Shown: piece by piece, positions 16,238 to 23,724 of the stretch
How positions within the stretch are numbered: the first letter of the stretch is position 1
Layout: each line of letters starts with the position of its first letter
Assembly (NCBI GenBank): GCA_037143795.1
Contig: JBAWXZ010000008.1
Span: 82,690-146,689, forward strand
Source: Firm-13 sp037143795
GTDB taxonomy: Bacteria; Bacillota; Clostridia; Saccharofermentanales; Saccharofermentanaceae
Reading direction: 5' to 3'
DNA: 64,000 nt
Position numbers and translations under genes: made by a program
The notes under the pieces: generated by a model
What the model saw: only the letters and a program-made list of their open reading frames with translations
Databases searched by the model: none
Told to the model about the DNA's origin: nothing

Positions 16238-18784
16238 TTAATTCTGCCGTACAATTTTGTAAAAGAATTTTTTTGCGATTTCTGTGATTACTATATACGT
16301 GACGGCAATTCCGCCGATAGTTACTAGGATCAACGGCGATATCGGTGCAAATCCAAGAATACCGGCAAGCGGGGTATATGGAATCATCAACGCTGCAGCT
16401 GCGACACATGCTGTTGCAACCATCAGGTACCTGCCGGGAACACTTTTGTAGAAAGGTTTTCGTGTTCGTATGACAAGTACAATGATGGAAGCAGATATTA
16501 CGGATTCGATAAACCATCCCGTTCTGAACTGCACATCACTGGAATGAAAAACCAGCATCAGCACACCAAAAGTTGCATAATCAAAAACAGAACTGATCAG
16601 ACCGAATGTCAGCATGAATTTGCGGATGAAAGCTATATTCCACTTGCGCGGCTGCATGATCATCTCCTGATCGACCGTATCGGAAGCAATCGTCATCTCG
16701 GGAAAATCGGTAAGGAGATTTGTCAGCAGGATCTGTTTGGGAAGAAGGGGCAGGAAAGGCAGGAAAAGGGACGCGCCTGCCATGCTGAACATATTTCCGA
16801 AGTTTGCGCTTGTGGCCATAAACACGTATTTGAGCGTATTGGCAAATGTGATACGTCCGGCTTTGACACCATTGATAAGAACGCTGAGATCTTTCTCGAG
16901 AAGGACGATATCAGCAGCCTCCTTGGCGACATCGACAGCACTGTCAACCGATATACCTACATCGGCTGCATGAAGCGCAGATGCATCATTGATGCCGTCC
17001 CCCATGTATCCGACTACAAATCCAGCTTTTTTGAGTGCAATGATGATGCGTTCCTTTTCATTGGGCTCCACTTCTGCAAAGACGGATACACCGCCGACCT
17101 GATTCACCAGGGCCCTGTCGCTGATTTTATGAATTTCGGGGCCCGTAAGAATTATCGCATCCTTAATTCCCATTTGAGCGACAATATTCGCTGCAATGAG
17201 TTTGTTGTCCCCGGTAATAATTTTGAGCTGGACGCCCATAACTTTCAAGTCATTGACTGTCTTCACAATGTTTTCTTTGAGCGGATCAAACAGCGTCAGG
17301 AATCCCAGGAAAATCATACCCTCTTCCCGTTCATCTTCAATAGTCGATTTCTCTGAGATGCGTTTATACGCCACGCCAAGCGTCCGCAATCCTTTTCCGC
17401 TATAGTCCTCGAATTCTTTCTCGATCGAAGCAGACACCTCTTTGATGTCGACGATCTTGCCTTCCTCCATCTCTGCCTGCGTACAGACAGCAAGCACATT
17501 GGTAAGCGCACCTTTGGTAATCATAACATGTGTCTGTTTTGTTTCAGAATCAGTGACCGGTTCTGAAAGCATAATGCTGAGTCTTTTGCGTATGAAATCA
17601 TAAGGGTGCTCATCCAGCTTCACATAACCTTTTACATCAATTGTTTTAAAAGTCCGGATTGCTTCGTCAATCGGGTTGATAAATCCGGATTCGAAAGAGG
17701 CATTTAAGTAGGCATAAAGGAAGACTTTATCACTTTCCTTACCGCTCACGCCGATGGCAGACTGCATTCTCACAGTGCCGTCCGTAAGAGTCCCCGTCTT
17801 ATCAGAACAAAGAATGTCCATACTTCCGAAATTCTCAATTGACGCCAGACGTTTGACAATAACCTTGCCTTTTGCCATCATCTTGGCTCCGTGTGCAAGG
17901 TTAATACTAATAATCGCAGGCAGAAGCTGCGGTGTCAGGCCGACAGCAAGGGCAAGTGAAAAAAGAAAAGAGTCGAGAGCCGGACGTTTCAGCAGCATGT
18001 TAATCGCAAAAATCACAAAGACCAAAATGAACGTTACTTCCATCAGAAAATAACCGAAGCGCCGTACACCTCTCTCAAACTCGGTTTCCATGGGTTTCAG
18101 CTTCAGACGTTCCGAAATTTTACCGAATTCTGTATCCTTGCCGGTACTGATAATAATCGCCGACGCCGTCCCGCTGATTACATGCGTCCCCATCCAAAGA
18201 GCATTTTTACGGGCGTTTAAAGCGGCATCGAGTGCGACAACACCGGCCTGTTTTTCAACCGGATACGTCTCCCCGGTAAGAGTCGCCTCATCAACATTCA
18301 GCGAATCTGATTCAATCAGGAGACAATCGGCAGGAACCACGGCACCTGCCTTCAGGAGCACGACATCCCCCGGAACCAGCTCTTCAACGGGAACCGTCAC
18401 CGTTTTTCCGTCCCTGAGAACGAAAGATTTAATCTTAACTACTTCCAGAAGCTTGGAAACGGCATCATTGGCCCCGTGTTCCTGCCAGAAACCTAAAAGG
18501 CCGCTGATCAGTACAATAGTCAAAATAATAAAGGCGTCCACAGTATCTTTCAGAAAAAACGACAGCCCGATTGCAAAAAACAAAATGATAATGATCGGAC
18601 TTTTAAACTGTGCTATCAGAAGCTGCAGCGTGCTGTTGCTTTTTAGGGGCCTAATCGAATTCGGACCAAACTCCGAAAGTTTTTCTCCCGCCTTCCGGCC
18701 GGACAATCCATCCTTCGTTACGCCCAATTCCTTATAAATATCTTCAATCGGCATTGACCAGAATGTATGTTTCAGATCTGCCAT
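16238..18784 (-). CDS. mgtA: Magnesium-translocating P-type ATPase (MgtA/MgtB type)
   Basis: This P3B ATPase imports Mg2+ across the cytoplasmic membrane at the cost of ATP. The 848-residue protein has the A-domain TGE (DEATLTGETYPV), the phosphorylation site DKTGTLTDG with Asp328, the P-domain MGDGINDASALHAADVG, and the MgtA-specific membrane stretch LLTNLLTDFPEMTIASD. Length fits the family. ATG at 18784 follows AAGGAGC with an 8-nt gap; an upstream in-frame codon at 18874 is rejected as it has no ribosome site. Only 64 nt separate it from the DUF4180 gene, too little for an M-box riboswitch. Confidence 0.93.
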   Translation of the reverse strand: MADLKHTFWSMPIEDIYKELGVTKDGLSGRKAGEKLSEFGPNSIRPLKSNSTLQLLIAQFKSPIIIILFFAIGLSFFLKDTVDAFIILTIVLISGLLGFWQEHGANDAVSKLLEVVKIKSFVLRDGKTVTVPVEELVPGDVVLLKAGAVVPADCLLIESDSLNVDEATLTGETYPVEKQAGVVALDAALNARKNALWMGTHVISGTASAIIISTGKDTEFGKISERLKLKPMETEFERGVRRFGYFLMEVTFILVFVIFAINMLLKRPALDSFLFSLALAVGLTPQLLPAIISINLAHGAKMMAKGKVIVKRLASIENFGSMDILCSDKTGTLTDGTVRMQSAIGVSGKESDKVFLYAYLNASFESGFINPIDEAIRTFKTIDVKGYVKLDEHPYDFIRKRLSIMLSEPVTDSETKQTHVMITKGALTNVLAVCTQAEMEEGKIVDIKEVSASIEKEFEDYSGKGLRTLGVAYKRISEKSTIEDEREEGMIFLGFLTLFDPLKENIVKTVNDLKVMGVQLKIITGDNKLIAANIVAQMGIKDAIILTGPEIHKISDRALVNQVGGVSVFAEVEPNEKERIIIALKKAGFVVGYMGDGINDASALHAADVGISVDSAVDVAKEAADIVLLEKDLSVLINGVKAGRITFANTLKYVFMATSANFGNMFSMAGASLFLPFLPLLPKQILLTNLLTDFPEMTIASDTVDQEMIMQPRKWNIAFIRKFMLTFGLISSVFDYATFGVLMLVFHSSDVQFRTGWFIESVISASIIVLVIRTRKPFYKSVPGRYLMVATACVAAAALMIPYTPLAGILGFAPISPLILVTIGGIAVTYIVITEIAKKFFYKIVRQN

Positions 18785-18848
18785 TTTATTATGCTCCTTT
18801 TTAAGATACTGTGTATGTTCCTTATAATTCACATTATCAAAGAAGTAT

Positions 18849-19241
18849 TCAGAGAGGAAAAACGGAAGAACCATTCAGCCATTCCCTGGCCTCTTCCTCA
18901 TCTTCAAAAAAGCGTATTTGCCCGCCCTGGTTAATTTCAGCCATCATTTCAAGAACAGCACTTCCGTGCAAACCGTGTGCTTCATATATAATGGCTGCCT
19001 TGATTGAATAATTTGTAAATTTTTGCAGGAAAATGCCGGCAACGCCTGTCCTCAGCCTGAAAAAATCGTCGGCAAAAACATCCTTGTTTATCAGGATGCG
19101 ATCGGCATGATTCTCCATACATAAAGTGATGAGGTTGTTGGCATCAAGATCGGACTCAAGCGGATGTCCGCATGGGAAAACCTCCACAAAAATCGCATCA
19201 ACACCAACAGATACCTTGGACTGTAAAGCGTCTTCATCCAT
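18849..19241 (-). CDS. DUF4180-type protein
   Basis: The 130-residue soluble protein resembles the DUF4180 family: DRILINKDVFADDFFRLRTGVAGIFLQKFTNY is followed by KAAIIYE and a C-terminal NQGGQIRFFEDEEEAREWL. Function is unknown. The ATG at 19239-19241 has GGAGGA 7 nt upstream and overlaps the 3' end of the uroporphyrinogen-decarboxylase-like gene by 8 nt, suggesting translational coupling. A second ATG five codons upstream would use part of that same site and is less likely. Confidence 0.75.
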   Translation of the reverse strand: MDEDALQSKVSVGVDAIFVEVFPCGHPLESDLDANNLITLCMENHADRILINKDVFADDFFRLRTGVAGIFLQKFTNYSIKAAIIYEAHGLHGSAVLEMMAEINQGGQIRFFEDEEEAREWLNGSSVFPL

Positions 19242-20253
19242 TGTGATATCCTCCATATTCAACAAGCGCCTGACTGACCGCCAATAGGTTTTCATGCGGC
19301 GTGCCGACAGGGATTTCACAGCCCGAGGAGATAAATGATGTTTCATCCCCTGCATCCAGGCAGTCGCGGACCGCTTTCCTGATGATCTCCGGCGTCCCGC
19401 TCCTGATGATTCGAACCGGGTCAATATTGCCGCAGATGCTTGCCTTTCCCTTCAATTTTGCACAGGATGTCTTATAATCAACCATCCAGTCAATATCCAC
19501 TATATCAGCTCCGACTGACTTTATATCGTCCATTAGATCAGTTATATTTCCGCAGATGTGAAGCTTTGCCAGTGCGCCCATTTCATGGACGGCTGCAATT
19601 AATTTTTTTTCATAGTCATACGCAAATTCCTGATAGAATTTACGTCCTATCAGGGACGCAACGGCATCACCCATTCCGATTATATCTGCTCCTGCTTTGA
19701 TTTGAGCTTTTGCACAGCTGATACCCGCATCGAGGCAGATATCCATAAGTTCTTTAATCATTTCCGGTTCATCATAGAAATCATAGAGAATTTCGTTGAC
19801 ACCCCGCAGATCACCTGCTTCGGCAAGCGGACATTCCACCCATCCCATGACAGGATAATCGTTGCCCACATCTTTTTTGAATAATTCGACTGCCCTGATT
19901 CTATCGAGCATGCGTGTCGATTCATAGGGATCAAATACTTTCAATTTCTTCAGATCATCATATGTTTCAATAAAATGTTCTTTTGACACCGGCAATGAGT
20001 CATACGGAAAATCAATTTTCGCGCCAAAATCATATGCTTCCCTGTATGAATCGGAAATAGTACTCATAACATCAATTCCAAAGTCAATGTTCGTTCTGAT
20101 CGAGGACTCCACAAGAACACGATAATCAAGGAAAAACTCGGATGCCGGCCTATTTATATATCGGGGTGCAAAAGACATAATCAGACTGGTATTGGGCGCT
20201 CTATCGACTGCTTTGCCCTGCAGGCGGTTCATTACTCTCTCTTTAGAATTCAT
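19234..20253 (-). CDS. Uroporphyrinogen-decarboxylase-like corrinoid methyltransferase (MtaA/CmuA type)
   Basis: Proteins of this type move methyl groups between a corrinoid protein and coenzyme M, tetrahydrofolate or a similar acceptor, using a Zn site. The 339 residues show the Zn ligands of the MtaA/CmuA group: His232-x-Cys234 in LHICGN and Cys312 in SSGCEIPVGTP. This argues against a true HemE. ATG is preceded by CAGGAGGACAGGAT. No corrinoid-binding protein or partner methyltransferase lies nearby, so the natural partner is unknown. The gene is coupled to the DUF4180 gene downstream and divergent from the isochorismatase gene. Confidence 0.8.
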   Translation of the reverse strand: MNSKERVMNRLQGKAVDRAPNTSLIMSFAPRYINRPASEFFLDYRVLVESSIRTNIDFGIDVMSTISDSYREAYDFGAKIDFPYDSLPVSKEHFIETYDDLKKLKVFDPYESTRMLDRIRAVELFKKDVGNDYPVMGWVECPLAEAGDLRGVNEILYDFYDEPEMIKELMDICLDAGISCAKAQIKAGADIIGMGDAVASLIGRKFYQEFAYDYEKKLIAAVHEMGALAKLHICGNITDLMDDIKSVGADIVDIDWMVDYKTSCAKLKGKASICGNIDPVRIIRSGTPEIIRKAVRDCLDAGDETSFISSGCEIPVGTPHENLLAVSQALVEYGGYHNG

Positions 20254-20320
20254 ATCCTGTCCTCCTGAATAGAAATTCCTGCATGGACTTCACCGGGATT
20301 GATTTCTATTATATACCTTA

Positions 20321-20334
20321 CAACATTTATGTTG
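20321..20334. promoter_or_regulatory. Operator-like palindrome CAACAT-TT-ATGTTG
   Basis: This is a perfect 6-2-6 dyad in the divergent region, about 70 nt upstream of the methyltransferase-like gene and just upstream of a minus-strand TATAAT (about 20309-20314). Its place suggests a repressor or activator site for one or both divergent genes. Confidence 0.45.
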
Positions 20335-20384
20335 ATCACTGAGACAGAATAATCAAGAATTTTCCTGTCCGGAATTGTTGTTAT

Positions 20385-20393
20385 TGGTATAAT
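20385..20393 (+). promoter_or_regulatory. Extended -10 promoter of the isochorismatase gene
   Basis: TGgTATAAT (20385-20393) is a perfect extended -10; the -35 region is poor. The expected transcript has a leader of about 65 nt with a small hairpin GGAGCTT/AAGCTCC before the ribosome site. Confidence 0.55.
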
Positions 20394-20465
20394 ATGGGGA
20401 GTCCGGAAAATACCTGCAATCATTCTTAACAGGAGCTTAAAGCTCCGCTTCAGGAGGATAAAGCG

Positions 20466-20990
20466 ATGGTAAAAGCACTGCTGGTAGTTGATTTACAGGA
20501 AGAGTATTTTGGAAAGGATCGAAACCGGGAGCGATTCGGCAAATTTGAAGACGCAGGAATCGAAGAATTTATCAAGCGTGTCAACAAGCACATCGAAGCC
20601 CATGAAGCTGCGGGCAACGAAGTGATCTACACGCAGGAGGTGCTCCCCGATACATTCGTATTCAGGAAATTCTTCGGACATTCCATCAAAGGCACCAAAG
20701 GTATAGAACTGTATAAGGGATTGAAAATAGTTGGAACATCACGGTTCACAAAGCAATTCGGCGATGCATTTTCCAACCCGGCCCTGAAGCGTTATATCCG
20801 GGAACAGGGAATTACAGAAGTTGAAATTGCTGGAATAGACTCGACAAAATGCGTATATCTTACAGCGAAAGGTGCTGTAAGATATGGCCTTAAAACATCA
20901 ATGCTGATCGATGCGATTGATACGATTTATCCGCAGGACGTCGAAAAATGCGAGAGGGATTTGAAATCCCGGGGTGTTATATACCGGTAA
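20466..20990 (+). CDS. Isochorismatase-family cysteine hydrolase
   Basis: The family hydrolyses amide or ether bonds in small molecules such as nicotinamide, ureidoacrylate or isochorismate. The 174 residues show the Asp-Lys-Cys triad: Asp9 in LVVDLQ, probably Lys96 in SRFTKQFGDAF, and Cys129 in GIDSTKCVYLTAKGAV. The CAGGAGGA site 7 nt before ATG supports the start. The stop codon ends exactly where the convergent nitronate monooxygenase gene ends, with no base between them. The substrate cannot be deduced. Confidence 0.85.
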   Translation: MVKALLVVDLQEEYFGKDRNRERFGKFEDAGIEEFIKRVNKHIEAHEAAGNEVIYTQEVLPDTFVFRKFFGHSIKGTKGIELYKGLKIVGTSRFTKQFGDAFSNPALKRYIREQGITEVEIAGIDSTKCVYLTAKGAVRYGLKTSMLIDAIDTIYPQDVEKCERDLKSRGVIYR

Positions 20991-22094
20991 TCAAAGGCTG
21001 CCCTTCAGTCCGGCAACCGCAGCACTATACTCTTTACGCAGTGAAGTTACCAATTCCTTTACCGAAACTATTTTGTCTGCACGATACGCATTGGCACCTG
21101 CGAAAGCAAATCCGTTCTTCATCAGACCCTTTTTTGCGTTCATCAGGGCAACCGAAATACAATACGGACTGACCTTGTAGTCGCATGTTTTTATACAATG
21201 AAAGGGACACGTGAAGGGCTTTTTAGCCCCGCTTCTGATATCTTCAATAAACTTATTTACGATCGCCCTGCCAGGAAGCCCGACCGGACTCTTGATTATA
21301 CCGATGTCCTCTTTATGAGCCTCAATATAAACATTCTTAAATGCTTCTGATGCGTCGCATTCATCCGTAGTAACAAAGCGCGTTGCCATCTGCACACCCG
21401 CTGCCCCGAGCTGCATAAATTTATATATGTCCTCACCTGTGTAAATGCCGCCCGCTGCGATAACCGGAATCGACTTCGCGCCGGAATCTTCAAAAGGCTT
21501 CATCTCCTGTATCACATCGGTAACCAGATTCTCAAGAGCAAAATTACTGTCATCGATCTGCTCTGTGGAAAATCCAAGATGACCGCCTGCCATCGGACCT
21601 TCCACCACGACTGCATCGGGAACATACTGGTACTTATCGAACCATCTTCTGGCAATAATTCTGGCGGCCCTGCCGGAAGATACAATCGGGACTATCATCG
21701 TCTTCCCTGCATTATTCAAAAACTGCGGCAAATTCAGCGGCAGTCCCGCACCTGCGAAAATAACATCAATTCCCTCTTCTACGGCTGTCTTGACCATATC
21801 CTCAAAATTGGACATAGCCACCATGATATTGACACCAAGAATCCCGGTAGTCTGTTCCCTGGCTTTCCGAATCTCTCTTCTGAGGGCCCGGATATTTGCT
21901 TCGAGATAATTTGAATGATAATCAGCTTCCATCATGCCGATGCCCGCCGTTGAAATAACACCGACACCGCCCTGATTCGCAACAGCTGAAGCAAGACCTG
22001 ACAATGATACGCCAATACCCATACCACCTTGAATTATCGGCGTTCTCGCCGTCAAATTACCAATAATAAGTTCTTTCATATCTGAAATATTCAT
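20991..22094 (-). CDS. Nitronate monooxygenase / FMN-dependent enoyl-reductase-like protein
   Basis: This 367-residue TIM-barrel flavoprotein belongs to the NMO/2-nitropropane-dioxygenase family, which also contains FabK. It begins with TPIIQGGMGIGVS, has FAGAGLPLNLP, EGPMAGGHLGF (with the His of the active-site loop) and IPVIAAGGIYTGEDI, the phosphate-binding part of the barrel. A C-terminal cluster CPFHCIKTCDYKVSPYC carries four Cys. ATG has GGAGG 6 nt upstream. Whether it oxidises nitronates or acts in lipid synthesis is not shown; no fatty-acid genes are near. Confidence 0.85.
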   Translation of the reverse strand: MNISDMKELIIGNLTARTPIIQGGMGIGVSLSGLASAVANQGGVGVISTAGIGMMEADYHSNYLEANIRALRREIRKAREQTTGILGVNIMVAMSNFEDMVKTAVEEGIDVIFAGAGLPLNLPQFLNNAGKTMIVPIVSSGRAARIIARRWFDKYQYVPDAVVVEGPMAGGHLGFSTEQIDDSNFALENLVTDVIQEMKPFEDSGAKSIPVIAAGGIYTGEDIYKFMQLGAAGVQMATRFVTTDECDASEAFKNVYIEAHKEDIGIIKSPVGLPGRAIVNKFIEDIRSGAKKPFTCPFHCIKTCDYKVSPYCISVALMNAKKGLMKNGFAFAGANAYRADKIVSVKELVTSLRKEYSAAVAGLKGSL

Positions 22095-22301
22095 TTATTT
22101 CCTCCACACAGAAAAGGACCCGTATCTTCATTTAACTTTAACAAAATCCAGTTTTTAAGATACGTTATAGAATCACGCTGTCCGCAATGGTTCCATCTAT
22201 TAAATTCACTATATACAGTGTAGACCCGCAGAGGAAAAAACGCAATCGTTTTGATGATCAAAGTATTTTACAGGTATAACAATATGAGTGCCGGAAAAAT
22301 T

Positions 22302-23282
22302 CTACTGCATCCCCGCAAGTACGTCACTCACCATCTTCCTGTAGTCTTCTGCAATGCGTGCCGGCTTTATTATTTGCGCATTGCTTCCGAACTGGAAAAG
22401 CCACGAATAGAATACAGGGCTTACAGCCGCCTGAATGTGGGCGATAATGTGTCCGGGTCCGTCGCGGTGAACGGGGATGGATGTTCCGAAGCGGTCCATT
22501 ATAGGGTTCATGAGGTGATTGGCAAAACGGATATCGAGGGAGACCGTCTCTCCTGTGTACATACCGAACTCGTTCTTTATATAGCTGTCTATCTCGAAGT
22601 CTTCCGGCTTCGGCAGGTTGTGATCCTTGGTGCACGTGACACTCTTCATGCGGTCGACGCGGAAGTTACAGACCTTGGCGTAACGCTCGTAGTAGCCGAC
22701 AACGTAGTATTTGTCATCGTTCCAGACCAGTGCGTAGGGGCTGATTTCGTAGCATTGTCCTTCACGGCGTGCTTTGGTGCCTTTTTCGATCGTATGCTCG
22801 ATATAGGTGAATGTTACGCGTCTATTGTGATTGATCGCATCGTGAAGAGTACCGGTCGTGTAATATACGTGGTCATTTTCTGTCTTGATACGGCCGGAAT
22901 AGTGAACCTGACGGCGAAGTTCGACAGCACGGGACTTGCTGGTCAGGGATTCAAGCTTGCGGATCAATGTATCGGTCAAATCCTCCGGAATAAAATGCGC
23001 GGACTGGACGGCATCCACAAGAAGTTTCAACTCCGCAATATCAAAGGAACGATTGATCAGACAGTATTCTACAGGCCTCTTACGGTTTTTCTCAATTTCA
23101 TATCCGAAGTCCTGAAGGATTGCGATATCGCGGTAAATAGCTTTGCGTTCGGCGGATATTCCATGGTTTTCAAGATATCCTAGGATACGGGTCATGGGAA
23201 CGCCGTGTTCTTCATCTGTTTCTTCTTTTAATAGTTGAAGAAGGTGTAGAACCTTGAGACGTGGTTGTTCCGTTCCTGCCAT
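22302..23282 (-). CDS. WYL-domain transcriptional regulator with N-terminal helix-turn-helix
   Basis: The 326-residue protein has a winged helix at residues 8-70 (LKVLHLLQLLKE, then GISAERKAIYRDIAILQDFGYEI, the recognition helix and wing) and a WYL domain from about residue 150 (RRVTFTYIEH, YEISPYALVWNDDKYYVVGYYE, FRVDRMKSV). A C-terminal WCX-like region follows. WYL proteins are thought to bind nucleic acid or small ligands. ATG at 23282 has AGGAGG 6 nt upstream; the longer frame from 23303 is rejected. A 7-3-7 dyad lies about 330 nt upstream. Targets are unknown. Confidence 0.88.
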   Translation of the reverse strand: MAGTEQPRLKVLHLLQLLKEETDEEHGVPMTRILGYLENHGISAERKAIYRDIAILQDFGYEIEKNRKRPVEYCLINRSFDIAELKLLVDAVQSAHFIPEDLTDTLIRKLESLTSKSRAVELRRQVHYSGRIKTENDHVYYTTGTLHDAINHNRRVTFTYIEHTIEKGTKARREGQCYEISPYALVWNDDKYYVVGYYERYAKVCNFRVDRMKSVTCTKDHNLPKPEDFEIDSYIKNEFGMYTGETVSLDIRFANHLMNPIMDRFGTSIPVHRDGPGHIIAHIQAAVSPVFYSWLFQFGSNAQIIKPARIAEDYRKMVSDVLAGMQ

Positions 23283-23608
23283 ATGCGCCTCCTGTAGCTG
23301 CAATTTTCCCTGTACAATACCTCTTCATATTATTAACCTTTGCGTGCTATGACGCAAGGATTTTTCGGCCCAATATTGCCTGTCTGCCGCTGTTTATAGA
23401 ACTATTTCACCGGGCTGCTTTATTTGTCGGTATATTGTCCCATGTTCGGTGCTGCTAAATGCAGCTAAGCACACGGTTTGCAGCCTGCCTCATTTATATA
23501 ATGGTTTGTTACCGGAAGAATTTACCATGCTGCCACGTCAGGACGGAATCGTGTGTGCTGATAGCCCGAAATATCCTTAACGGCCTTCAATATAAGGTGT
23601 CCGCGGTC

Positions 23609-23625
23609 TTGTAACATTGTTACAA
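23609..23625. promoter_or_regulatory. Perfect dyad TTGTAAC-ATT-GTTACAA
   Basis: This 7-3-7 palindrome looks like a protein-binding site. It lies in the 442-nt gap between the WYL regulator start and the DUF6179-like gene end. Apart from this dyad and the stem-loop at 23635-23673 I see no gene or other signal in the gap. Confidence 0.45.
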
Positions 23626-23634
23626 ATACAGCAG

Positions 23635-23673
23635 TGCCGGGTTGTTTCCCGCTTTCAGGAAACAATCCCGGCA
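23635..23673. other. Strong stem-loop 50 nt downstream of the DUF6179-like gene
   Basis: TGCCGGGTTGTTTCC (23635-23649) pairs with GGAAACAATCCCGGCA (23658-23673) with one bulge. A T-run on the plus strand begins 9 nt later; none follows on the minus strand, so it is not a canonical terminator for the minus-strand gene but may still act as one or protect its mRNA. Confidence 0.5.
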
Positions 23674-23724
23674 TTAATAAACTTTTTTGGTAATTTGGTT
23701 ATTTTTCATTTTAATATGGTTTTA

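Noticed and set aside
16544..17356. Plus-strand open frame within mgtA
   Set aside because: It is antisense to well-conserved P-type ATPase sequence.
18785..18848. M-box (Mg2+) riboswitch before mgtA
   Set aside because: Only 64 nt separate mgtA from the upstream gene and no fitting structure is present.
19234..20253. Haem biosynthesis uroporphyrinogen decarboxylase (HemE)
   Set aside because: The protein has the HxC and Cys zinc ligands of corrinoid methyltransferases and no haem genes are nearby.
22251..23183. Long plus-strand open frame across the WYL regulator gene
   Set aside because: It is antisense to a gene with intact HTH and WYL motifs and has no support of its own.
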